From: an uncultured bacterium
Lineage (GTDB): Bacteria; Cyanobacteriota; Vampirovibrionia; Gastranaerophilales; Gastranaerophilaceae
Direction: 5' to 3'
Assembly: GCA_949286405.1 (NCBI GenBank)
Contig: CASECH010000108.1
Location: 1-5,745, forward strand
DNA: 5,745 nucleotides
The notes below the pieces were generated by a model that saw only the letters and a program-made list of their open reading frames with translations, had not been told where the DNA came from and searched no databases. A program made the position numbers and the translations under genes. Position 1 is the first letter of the stretch; each line of letters opens with the position of its first letter. Positions 1-5,611 of this stretch are shown here, one piece after another.

Positions 1-89
1 GTAATATGTACATCTTTATTCTTAAAATAATTAAAAATAGCTTCAAGGTTTTGACTTGTAGCAGAGCCAATAATTGCAATTTTATTCAT
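1..89 (-). CDS. N-terminus of a possible PurN-like formyltransferase (truncated by the window edge)
   Basis: Only the first 29 codons are in the window. The start ATG (87-89) is well supported by a perfect AGGAGG (95-100) five bases upstream. The peptide begins MNKIAIIGSATSQNLEAI and continues FNYFKNKDVHI. A hydrophobic first strand, a small-residue loop and then N-L-E-A-I resembles the opening of phosphoribosylglycinamide formyltransferase (PurN, purine synthesis, cytosolic), where the loop normally reads like SGNGSNLQAI. Here the loop glycines are replaced (SATSQN), so the substrate-phosphate loop would be atypical. The call is therefore tentative; another Rossmann-like nucleotide or formyl-transfer protein is possible. 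The gene is transcribed leftward, away from the small gene at 161-510, with 71 bases between the two starts. Confidence 0.4.
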   Translation of the reverse strand, partial: MNKIAIIGSATSQNLEAIFNYFKNKDVHI

Positions 90-160
90 AACATCCTCCT
101 ACTTATAAATTATTCTAACTAAAAAGAGCAAAAAAAATTTTGTTTGACGTTAATTATAAT
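90..160. promoter_or_regulatory. AT-rich divergent intergenic region, probable promoter(s)
   Basis: This short gap separates two genes that point away from each other, so it should carry a promoter for at least one. Leftward, TAGAAT (117-112) could be a -10 box placed about 12 bases before the Shine-Dalgarno of the leftward gene, but no good -35 box sits at the right distance. Rightward, a perfect TATAAT (155-160) and a GATAAT (163-168) are visible; TTGTTT (140-145) lies 17 bases before the latter. In DNA this rich in A and T such matches arise easily, so the exact boxes are uncertain. If the rightward boxes are real, translation of the small gene would have to begin at ATG 221 rather than 161. 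Confidence 0.25.
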
Positions 161-510
161 ATGATAATAGGGAACATAAATCAAACATCATTCGGAAATT
201 TAACAAAAACAGAAGAATTAATGGAAACAATTCTTCAAAAAAACTTTAAAAGTGATGGAACTGAGTCAGTAAAAAAAGTTATGCAAGATATTTATCCTAA
301 CACAAAAGCTATTGGAAGATATAAAGGATACGCATATTATGCAAAAAAATTAAAGATTTGGCACTTAATCAATATCCACAGCTCGCTAGCGATATAAAAG
401 CAATATCAAAACACATAGAACAAAATCCACAAATTAGTAAAAAAGAACTGGCCGAATTTATTCATCCTTACATTAAGAAATATGGAAAAACAATTGATAT
501 TAAAGTATAA
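161..510 (+). CDS. Small unrecognised gene with a -1 frame break at a run of seven A
   Basis: No family was recognised. From ATG 161 one frame is open to a TAA at 395-397. A second frame, one base back, is open from 325 to a TAA at 508-510 but has no ATG start of its own. Joining them at the A7 run (343-349) gives about 116 residues: a polar N-terminal part containing QTSFGNLTKTEELME, then KKIKDLALNQYPQLASDIKA and a Lys-rich, helix-like C-terminus ending KTIDIKV. Both parts look like ordinary soluble protein, while the unshifted tail (LKIWHLINIHSSLAI) looks like out-of-frame readthrough. There is no signal peptide or membrane segment. The start is uncertain: ATG 161 has no clear ribosome site, ATG 221 is in the same frame and follows AGAAG at 211-215, and a TTG at 140 is also possible. 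A terminator follows at once. It could be a pseudogene, a sequencing error or a frameshifted gene. Confidence 0.5.
343..349 (+). other. A AAA AAA heptamer: possible -1 slippery site or homopolymer indel
   Basis: Seven A lie in exactly the X XXY YYZ register of the upstream frame (gcA AAA AAA tta), the arrangement used for -1 ribosomal frameshifting, and slipping back one base enters the open downstream frame. AAAGGA at 323-328 is Shine-Dalgarno-like and ends 14 bases before the heptamer, near the spacing at which such elements stimulate -1 slippage in E. coli dnaX. No strong stem-loop follows at the usual short distance. A single missing A in the genome or the assembly explains the same picture equally well. 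Confidence 0.35.
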
Positions 511-512
511 AA

Positions 513-543
513 GAGCCTTCTTTAACAGAAAGCTCCTTTTTTT
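513..543. terminator. Hairpin with T-run between convergent genes, probably bidirectional
   Basis: GAGC (513-516) pairs with GCTC (532-535) and TTCT (518-521) pairs with AGAA (527-530). There is one C/A mismatch inside the stem and a five-base loop (TTAAC). Seven T follow on the plus strand (537-543), typical of a Rho-independent terminator for the small gene ending at 510. Read on the minus strand, the same stem is followed by about four T, so it may also end the decarboxylase operon, whose last stop codon is only 14 bases away. Confidence 0.75.
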
Positions 544-556
544 CTAACTAAAACAA

Positions 557-1732
557 CTACTTACAAAGAGCAAGCAAAATTCCAGCTGCAACAGCAGAAC
601 CGATAACTCCTGCGACATTTGGTCCCATTGCATGCATTAATAAAAAGTTTTGAGGATTAGCTTCCAATCCGACTTTATTAGCCACTCTAGCAGCCATAGG
701 AACAGCTGATACACCTGCAGAACCAATAAGCGGATTGATTTTATTTTTTGAAAATAAATTCATAAATTTAGCAAATAAAACACCTGCTCCAGTTGCAAGT
801 GAAAAAGCAAGAATTCCTAATAGTAGAATGAATAAAGTTTGAACTGTTAAAAATTGGTCGGCGGATAATTTTGATCCGACAGATAGACCTAGAAAAATAG
901 TTGTGATATTTATTAACGCATTTTGCATTGTATCTGAAAGTCTATCTACAACACCGCATTCTTTACATAAATTACCAAAGGTTAAAGCCCCAATCAAAGG
1001 ACAAGCATCCGGTAAAAATATTATGCATAAAAATAAAACAACTAAAGGAAATACAATTTTTTCTCTTTTTGAAACTTCTCTAAGTTGTTTCATTTCAATT
1101 TGTCTTTCCTCTTTAGTAGTAAGAAGTTTCATTATAGGAGGTTGAATTACAGGAACTAAAGCCATATAAGAGTATGCGGCAACGGCTATTGCTCCCAATA
1201 ATTCTGGAGCAAGTTTAGTTGTAACATATATTGATGTCGGTCCATCAGCACCTCCAATAATACCAATAGCACCTGCTTGAGGCAAAGTAAATCCAAAAAC
1301 ACAAAATGCAAGTAGTAGTGCACCAAAAATACCAAACTGTGCTGCACCTCCTAACAAAGCAGTTTTAGGATTTGCAATCAACGGACCAAAATCCGTCATA
1401 GCACCAACACCCATAAAAATTATTAGCGGGAACAATCCACTATGAATACCAATTTCATAAATAATTCCTAAAAAGCCATGCGGACCTGCAATATCTGCAA
1501 CAGGAATATTAGACAATAACCCTCCAAATGCAATTGGAACAAGCAATAAAGGTTCATATTGTTTTTTTATACCTAGCCATAGTAAAAATAAACAAACAAT
1601 AAGCATAATCGGAGAGCCAAACTGATGCAAAAATTGCTCAAATCCGTTTGTAATATTCGGATCTACCGGTTGAACAAAATTTGCAATCCCTGTTGACTGC
1701 CATAATTTTATTAAACTTTCTGCTAAATTCAT
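557..1732 (-). CDS. oadB: Oxaloacetate decarboxylase beta subunit, Na+-translocating membrane protein
   Basis: This is the integral membrane subunit of the biotin-dependent decarboxylase pump. It releases CO2 from carboxybiotin on the alpha subunit and couples this to Na+ export. The 391-residue protein is strongly hydrophobic with many membrane segments. Signature motifs are GGADGPTSIY (160-169), AAYSYMALVP (185-194), INPLIGSAGVSAVPMAARV (332-350) and HAMGPNVAGVIGSAVAAG (367-384). Residues known in the Klebsiella beta subunit to serve Na+ transport (Asp203, Tyr229, Asn373, Gly377, Ser382, Arg389) all map with a constant offset of 40, to Asp163, Tyr189, Asn333, Gly337, Ser342 and Arg349, so the pump should work. 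It lacks about 40 N-terminal residues relative to Klebsiella, as other short family members do. It is the last gene of the operon, 31 bases after oadA; AAAGGAAAG precedes the ATG. Beta subunits of methylmalonyl-CoA and glutaconyl-CoA decarboxylases are very similar; the adjacent OadA-type gene favours oxaloacetate. Confidence 0.95.
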   Translation of the reverse strand: MNLAESLIKLWQSTGIANFVQPVDPNITNGFEQFLHQFGSPIMLIVCLFLLWLGIKKQYEPLLLVPIAFGGLLSNIPVADIAGPHGFLGIIYEIGIHSGLFPLIIFMGVGAMTDFGPLIANPKTALLGGAAQFGIFGALLLAFCVFGFTLPQAGAIGIIGGADGPTSIYVTTKLAPELLGAIAVAAYSYMALVPVIQPPIMKLLTTKEERQIEMKQLREVSKREKIVFPLVVLFLCIIFLPDACPLIGALTFGNLCKECGVVDRLSDTMQNALINITTIFLGLSVGSKLSADQFLTVQTLFILLLGILAFSLATGAGVLFAKFMNLFSKNKINPLIGSAGVSAVPMAARVANKVGLEANPQNFLLMHAMGPNVAGVIGSAVAAGILLALCK

Positions 1733-1763
1733 ATCTTCTTTCCTTTTTAATTACAATTAACAA

Positions 1764-3548
1764 TTAGCCAATAACCACAATTGTATCACCGGTTTTAACT
1801 TTTCCACCGACTTCAATTTCAATCTCTTTTACAACTCCTGCTGTTGGTGATTTAATTTCAGTTTCCATTTTCATAGCCTCAACTACAGCTATCACATCTC
1901 CTTCTGCTATAGAATCGCCTTCTGAGACCAAAACTTTTAACACTACACCAGGTAATGCAGCTTTTACAGGGGTTCCGTCACCTGAATTTACGCTGTGTTC
2001 AATACCTGATTTGACAGAAAATTCATAATCCTTGCCATTAACTTTAGCATTTTTTCCATCAAAACTAATTGCAAACTTCTTACCATTTACGGTAACTGTA
2101 TATTCATTAGTTTCTTTATCAACAGATGGAGTTGTTTCATTTTTTTCACATTTTCTTACACCGATTGTTCCCTTACCTTGCAAGAACAAAATACCCTTTT
2201 CTTTACAAGCTGCAGAAATAAATATGTTTTCATCATTAATAGGTAAACCTGCTTCTTCAAGACGTTTTTTAGCCGGCTCTATGCCTTTAGTAGGATCCTT
2301 ATCATTTAGATCAACAACTTTTTCACTTGTTGGCTGGAGATTTAATTGTTCAGAAGCAATTCTTACAACTTCAACATCTGGCTCACATGGTGTTTTTCCA
2401 AAGTAGCCCAAAACCATTTTTCCATATCCCTCTGCTATTTTTTGCCAAGGCCCATGAATCACATTATTAAAAGCCTGTTGAAAATAAAACTGAGAAACAG
2501 GAGTTACTGATGTACCGAAACCGCCTTTTTCAACAACCTCTTTCATAGCAGCAACAATTTCAGGATATTTATCCATCAAATTGTTATCACGTAACATTTG
2601 AGTATTAGCCGTCAAAGCACCTCCAGGAAGTGGAGATTGAATAATCATAGGATTTACAGCTAATGCTTCTGGAGGCAAGAAATAATCTTTCATACACTCT
2701 TTAAATATTTCTTCTGTTTCAAGGATTTTTTCTACATCAACTCCTAAATCATAATCTGTACCTTTTAATGCGTGCCACATTGATACAATATCAGGCTGAG
2801 CAGTACCGCCTGATACCGGTTTCATAGCCAAATCAATACCATCAGCGCCACCGTCCAATGCAGCTAGATAAGCAGCAAGGCCAGTACCTGCTGTTTCATG
2901 AGAATGGAATCTGATATGAGCATCAGAACCTAATATCTCGCGTGTACGTTTTATCGTTTCATAGACTTTTCTAGGATTAGAAGTACCAGAAGCATCCTTA
3001 AATGCTAAACTATCGAAAGGAATTCCTGCATCTAAAATATTTCTCAAAACTTGAATATAAAATTCGACATCATGAGCTCCGCTACATCCTATAGGTAACT
3101 CCATCATTGTTATTGTTACTTCATGATTAAGACCATTATCTTTAATGCATTGAGCAGAATAAATTAAGTTATTTACATCATTTAATGCATCAAAGTTTCT
3201 TACGGTAGTAACCCCATGCTTTTTGAACATCTTAGCATGTAAATTAATAATATCTCTAGGTTGCGAATCAAGACCTACAACATTTACACCACGTGCCAAT
3301 GATTGTAAATTAATATCAGGGCCTACCACTGCTCTTATTTTGTCCATAGTATCAAATGCATTTTCATTACAATAAAAAATAGGAGACTGAAACCTTGCTC
3401 CACCAGCGACTTCAAAGTGTTTTATTCCTGCATTAACAGCCGCCTGCAACGCAGGAATAAAATCATCTACAAAAACCCTTGCCCCATAGACAGATTGGAA
3501 ACCGTCTCTAAAAGAAGTATCCATGACTTTGATTAATTTTTTAGTCAT
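1764..3548 (-). CDS. oadA: Oxaloacetate decarboxylase alpha subunit (carboxyltransferase plus biotin carrier)
   Basis: The cytosolic subunit transfers the carboxyl group of oxaloacetate to its own biotin, giving pyruvate. Its 594 residues match the usual length. The carboxyltransferase TIM barrel spans about 5-265: DTSFRDGFQS (10-19) with metal ligand Asp15, RNFDALND (117-124), FKDASG with probable carbamylated Lys184, HSH ligands His215 and His217, and GGTAQP with probable catalytic Thr249. The conserved second domain of the PycB/OadA family covers about 285-465, with PGGALTANTQ (308-317), EGYGKMVLGYFGKTP (373-387) and an ACKEKG element. A variable linker (about 468-520) follows. The C-terminal biotinyl domain (about 525-594) has EAMKMET with biotin acceptor Lys560. 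AAAGGA lies before the start, and oadG ends 39 bases upstream. The barrel differs from the common OadA type (DTTLRDAHQS, EMWGGATFD) and recalls a divergent subgroup I remember from Campylobacterota. Pyruvate carboxylase subunit B is the alternative, but oadG and oadB alongside argue for decarboxylation. Confidence 0.93.
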   Translation of the reverse strand: MTKKLIKVMDTSFRDGFQSVYGARVFVDDFIPALQAAVNAGIKHFEVAGGARFQSPIFYCNENAFDTMDKIRAVVGPDINLQSLARGVNVVGLDSQPRDIINLHAKMFKKHGVTTVRNFDALNDVNNLIYSAQCIKDNGLNHEVTITMMELPIGCSGAHDVEFYIQVLRNILDAGIPFDSLAFKDASGTSNPRKVYETIKRTREILGSDAHIRFHSHETAGTGLAAYLAALDGGADGIDLAMKPVSGGTAQPDIVSMWHALKGTDYDLGVDVEKILETEEIFKECMKDYFLPPEALAVNPMIIQSPLPGGALTANTQMLRDNNLMDKYPEIVAAMKEVVEKGGFGTSVTPVSQFYFQQAFNNVIHGPWQKIAEGYGKMVLGYFGKTPCEPDVEVVRIASEQLNLQPTSEKVVDLNDKDPTKGIEPAKKRLEEAGLPINDENIFISAACKEKGILFLQGKGTIGVRKCEKNETTPSVDKETNEYTVTVNGKKFAISFDGKNAKVNGKDYEFSVKSGIEHSVNSGDGTPVKAALPGVVLKVLVSEGDSIAEGDVIAVVEAMKMETEIKSPTAGVVKEIEIEVGGKVKTGDTIVVIG

Positions 3549-3587
3549 AATTGAAATCCTTTCTATAAAATAAACCGCTAATAAACA

Positions 3588-3821
3588 CTATTTTTTTGAA
3601 ACAATCGCAGCTAAAGCAATTGCGATTAAATCATCATCTGAAGAAGTAACTTTTTTACTTTTTCTTTCAACAACTTCTACTGCTTCAGGAAAAATTTTAT
3701 TCAAATATCCAACAAACATGGACATAATATACATAGCACCAACCAATATACACAAAAAGGCTAAAACAAATCCCATCCCAAGGATTAAAAGTTCAAGACC
3801 TACTAACCAATTTCCATTCAT
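3588..3821 (-). CDS. oadG: Oxaloacetate decarboxylase gamma subunit, small membrane anchor
   Basis: This 77-residue protein has one N-terminal membrane helix (about 6-35, with GMGFVLAFLCILVGAMYIMS), a short cytosolic linker rich in Glu and Lys, and an acidic then hydrophobic tail (DDDLIAIALAAIVSKK). That layout is typical of gamma subunits, which hold alpha and beta together at the membrane and interact through their C-terminal tail. The sequence is too short for strong motif proof; position directly before oadA and oadB secures the call. Its ATG overlaps the birA stop codon (ATGA, 3821-3818), which suggests translational coupling, and GGGAGA (3828-3833) gives it its own ribosome site inside the birA end. 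Confidence 0.88.
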   Translation of the reverse strand: MNGNWLVGLELLILGMGFVLAFLCILVGAMYIMSMFVGYLNKIFPEAVEVVERKSKKVTSSDDDLIAIALAAIVSKK

Positions 3822-4534
3822 AATATATCTCCCATTGTTAACACTATATCATTGCCATTTCTTGATATTACAAGTTCACCATCTTCATTTATATTTTTAG
3901 CATATCCGGAAACTTTCTCATTAAACACCTGAACAGAAATTTGATTACCAATAAAATTTGCACGACTTATATAATCTTTTGATATCATTCTAAACCCCTG
4001 CTCTAGGAATTTATCATAATCCTTAAAGAATAAATCTGTCAACCTATTAAGAAATATTTTTAAGTCAATATCTTTACCTACTTCCAAATTTAATGAAGTA
4101 ATTTCTTTATCTACAAGACAAAAATTTTCCTTTGTCGCATTAAGATTCACACCAACCCCAACAACCAAACCTTTAAATTTATTACCGCACACAACCGATT
4201 CAGAAAGAATACCTGAAATTTTTTTACCATCAATAAGTACATCATTTGGCCATTTTATACTAGGAGTTAATCCGTAATCTTCCAAAATTTTACAAAGTAC
4301 AACAGATAAATATTGAGTTAAATTAGAATAAACTTGTTTAAATTGCTCAGACGGTTTAAGCACAAAAGATACAAATAAATTTTCTCCGCCTAAATCAACC
4401 CAACATCTTTGCATTCGCCCTCTGCCTGAATTTTGGCTTGCAGCATGTATAATTGTCCGATCCGCTAATTTATCCAGATTATTTTTAGCGTATAAATTAG
4501 TTGAATCCAATTCTTCAAAAAAAAGGTACTCCAT
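3818..4534 (-). CDS. birA: Biotin--[biotin carboxyl carrier protein] ligase, class I without DNA-binding domain
   Basis: The enzyme activates biotin with ATP and attaches it to the carrier-domain lysine of biotin-dependent enzymes. The 238 residues begin directly with the catalytic domain (FFEELDSTN, 5-13). Motifs seen are SGRGRMQRCW (36-45, the adenylate-binding GRGRxxR loop), KWPNDVL (94-100), GKKISGIL (103-110, probable catalytic Lys105) and VGVGVNLN (125-132). A small C-terminal SH3-like domain (about 190-238) ends ELVISRNGNDIVLTMGDIL. There is no N-terminal winged helix, so it should not repress transcription as E. coli BirA does. It is the first gene of the decarboxylase operon and overlaps oadG by four bases, so a major target is probably Lys560 of OadA. 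The ribosome site is weak (GGGG five bases before the ATG), which could keep the ligase lower than the subunits. Confidence 0.94.
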   Translation of the reverse strand: MEYLFFEELDSTNLYAKNNLDKLADRTIIHAASQNSGRGRMQRCWVDLGGENLFVSFVLKPSEQFKQVYSNLTQYLSVVLCKILEDYGLTPSIKWPNDVLIDGKKISGILSESVVCGNKFKGLVVGVGVNLNATKENFCLVDKEITSLNLEVGKDIDLKIFLNRLTDLFFKDYDKFLEQGFRMISKDYISRANFIGNQISVQVFNEKVSGYAKNINEDGELVISRNGNDIVLTMGDIL

Positions 4535-4550
4535 ACAACCCCATAAAATA

Positions 4551-4607
4551 TTTTACGAGGATAATTTTATTACAAATAAAAAAAATTTGCGATTTTTTTT
4601 TTACGAG
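4551..4607 (+). repeat. Direct repeat TTTTACGAG, two copies in the divergent promoter region
   Basis: Exact nine-base copies lie at 4551-4559 and 4599-4607, 48 bases apart from start to start. Each is followed by an AT-rich stretch (GATAAT and TTAAAAT). One copy lies just downstream of the candidate birA -10 box, the other just upstream of the candidate atp -10 box, so the pair brackets both promoters and could be a regulator site. The ACGAG core stands out in otherwise A/T-only sequence. Chance cannot be excluded for a nine-base match. Confidence 0.35.
4564..4592 (-). promoter_or_regulatory. Candidate promoter of the birA-oadGAB operon
   Basis: On the minus strand TAAAAT (4569-4564) is a good -10 box. 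TCGCAA (4592-4587) lies 17 bases upstream as a poor -35 box (three of six bases match). The predicted start near 4557 would give a leader of about 22 bases. The -35 overlaps the -35 candidate of the atp promoter on the other strand, so the two promoters would be back to back. A second TAAAAT nearer the gene (4555-4550) would leave almost no leader and is less likely. Confidence 0.4.
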
Positions 4608-4614
4608 TTAAAAT
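4587..4614 (+). promoter_or_regulatory. Candidate promoter of the ATP synthase operon
   Basis: TTGCGA (4587-4592, four of six matches to the -35 consensus) and TAAAAT (4609-4614, five of six to the -10 consensus) are separated by 16 bases that include a run of T. The predicted start near 4621 gives a leader of about 17 bases containing the Shine-Dalgarno-like AAGGGAG (4623-4629), eight bases before the atpB ATG. Since atpB is the first plus-strand gene after a divergent neighbour, a promoter is required here. Confidence 0.5.
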
Positions 4615-4637
4615 AGACACGCAAGGGAGAGTTTAAA

Positions 4638-5327
4638 ATGGAACATTGGGTTTATACATTAAATTTAGCCGGACATGCTATAAAAATGAACATGGATACC
4701 CTTATTACAATGTGGTTTACAATGTTTTTACTTATCATAATTGCATTTATAACAACCAGAAAGGTATCAATTGTTCCAACTAAAATGCAAGCTGTAGCTG
4801 AAGGAATTATAAATTATTTTTCAGGTATAGCTAAGGCCAGTATGGGTGAAGATGAATCAAAAAAACATCTGCCTCTTATTTTGACCTTATTTATGTTTAT
4901 TCTAACAGCCAATTTGGCAGGTCAGCTCCCTTGGCATTTAATTCACCTTAAAACAGGGGAATTGGCGGCTCCAACAAACGATATAAATTTAACTGCAGCA
5001 ATGGCAATTGTTGTATCTATTTATTATATTTATTATGGTGTAAAGAAAAAAGGGTTCCACTTTTTTGTACATGGATTTAGTATTGATGGAATAATTATCA
5101 CATTAGTCGATACTTTAGAATTGTTTGTAAGACCTTTTTCTTTGGCACTTCGACTTTTTGCAAACATATTTGCAGGAGAGGTACTTGTATTTACAATAGT
5201 TGGAATGGTTGCATATTTTGCACCACTTCCATTTATGTTGTTTGAATTATTTGTAGCACTAATACAAGCGTTAGTATTTACACTTCTTTCAACAACTTAC
5301 ATATCAATGGCTATAAAAGAAGAGTAG
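4638..5327 (+). CDS. atpB: F-type ATP synthase subunit a
   Basis: This is the membrane stator subunit that forms the two half-channels guiding ions to and from the c-ring. The 229-residue protein has about five or six hydrophobic segments. The hallmark helix LALRLFANIFAGE (169-181) carries the essential Arg172 (E. coli Arg210), with Asn176 and Glu181 matching E. coli Asn214 and Glu219; Gln210 in ALIQALVF is the probable counterpart of Gln252. The loop LKTGELAAPTNDIN (104-117) resembles cyanobacterial and chloroplast subunit a, a lineage clue. No atpI-like gene precedes it, because the next gene upstream is divergent birA. The start is supported by AAGGGAG eight bases upstream. The atpE gene follows after 20 bases, as in a standard atp operon. 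Confidence 0.96.
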   Translation: MEHWVYTLNLAGHAIKMNMDTLITMWFTMFLLIIIAFITTRKVSIVPTKMQAVAEGIINYFSGIAKASMGEDESKKHLPLILTLFMFILTANLAGQLPWHLIHLKTGELAAPTNDINLTAAMAIVVSIYYIYYGVKKKGFHFFVHGFSIDGIIITLVDTLELFVRPFSLALRLFANIFAGEVLVFTIVGMVAYFAPLPFMLFELFVALIQALVFTLLSTTYISMAIKEE

Positions 5328-5347
5328 AGTAATAAAAGGAGAAAATT

Positions 5348-5590
5348 ATGGCAGTAGAACAATTAGCAGGGTTAGATTTAGCAAAACTAGGTGCAGGTAT
5401 TGCAATCGGTTTCGGTGCAATCGGAGGTGGTCTTGGTCTTGGTATCGCTACTAAAGGTGTACTAGATGCAATCGCTAGACAACCTGAAATTAAAGATGAA
5501 GCATTCAAAAACTTCATTATCGGTGCAGGTCTTGCAGAAGCAACAGCTATTTATGCATTACTTGTAGCTATGTTATTGATTTTTGCATAG
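5348..5590 (+). CDS. atpE: F-type ATP synthase subunit c (rotor ring)
   Basis: This is the 80-residue hairpin that oligomerises into the rotor ring. Helix 1 (about 12-38) is a glycine-rich packing segment (IGFGAIGGGLGLGIATKG), the polar loop is ARQPE (43-47), and helix 2 (about 55-80) carries the ion-binding Glu64 in GLAEATAIY. Compared with the Na+-binding c subunit of Ilyobacter tartaricus, aligned on ARQPE, the Gln32 position is Leu31, the Pro28 position is Gly27 and the Ser66 position is Ala65, while Tyr70 is kept as Tyr69. Lacking Gln and Ser, the site looks H+-type. AAAAGGAG (5335-5342) precedes the start, and the b/b' gene begins 21 bases after the stop. An open frame on the opposite strand here is a shadow. 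Confidence 0.96.
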   Translation: MAVEQLAGLDLAKLGAGIAIGFGAIGGGLGLGIATKGVLDAIARQPEIKDEAFKNFIIGAGLAEATAIYALLVAMLLIFA

Positions 5591-5611
5591 GAAAGTTTAA
5601 TAGAGGGAATT

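Noticed and set aside
383..392. Perfect ten-base palindrome TCGCTAGCGA
   Set aside because: It could be a regulator site or a frameshift-stimulating structure, but it has no loop as a perfect palindrome, starts 33 bases after the A7 run (too far for a typical stimulator) and lies inside the probable coding frame. Chance is sufficient.
903..1145. Plus-strand open frame of 80 codons
   Set aside because: It lies wholly inside oadB on the opposite strand, and oadB has clear family motifs throughout. No ribosome site; antisense shadow.
1733..1763. Possible terminator or promoter between oadA and oadB
   Set aside because: The 31-base gap is AT-rich with a ribosome site but no hairpin; the genes are best read as one transcript.
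2032..2406. Plus-strand open frame of 124 codons
   Set aside because: It is entirely antisense to the second half of oadA and has no recognisable protein features; its length follows from oadA codon bias.
3549..3587. Possible hidden small gene or attenuator between oadG and oadA
   Set aside because: The 39-base gap shows only the ribosome site of oadA and no stable stem or start codon with coding signal.
3718..3900. Plus-strand open frame of 60 codons
   Set aside because: It runs antisense across oadG and the end of birA, both well supported.
5311..5517. Minus-strand open frame of 68 codons, rich in Pro and Ala
   Set aside because: It is the complement of the glycine-rich atpE helix, which explains its composition.
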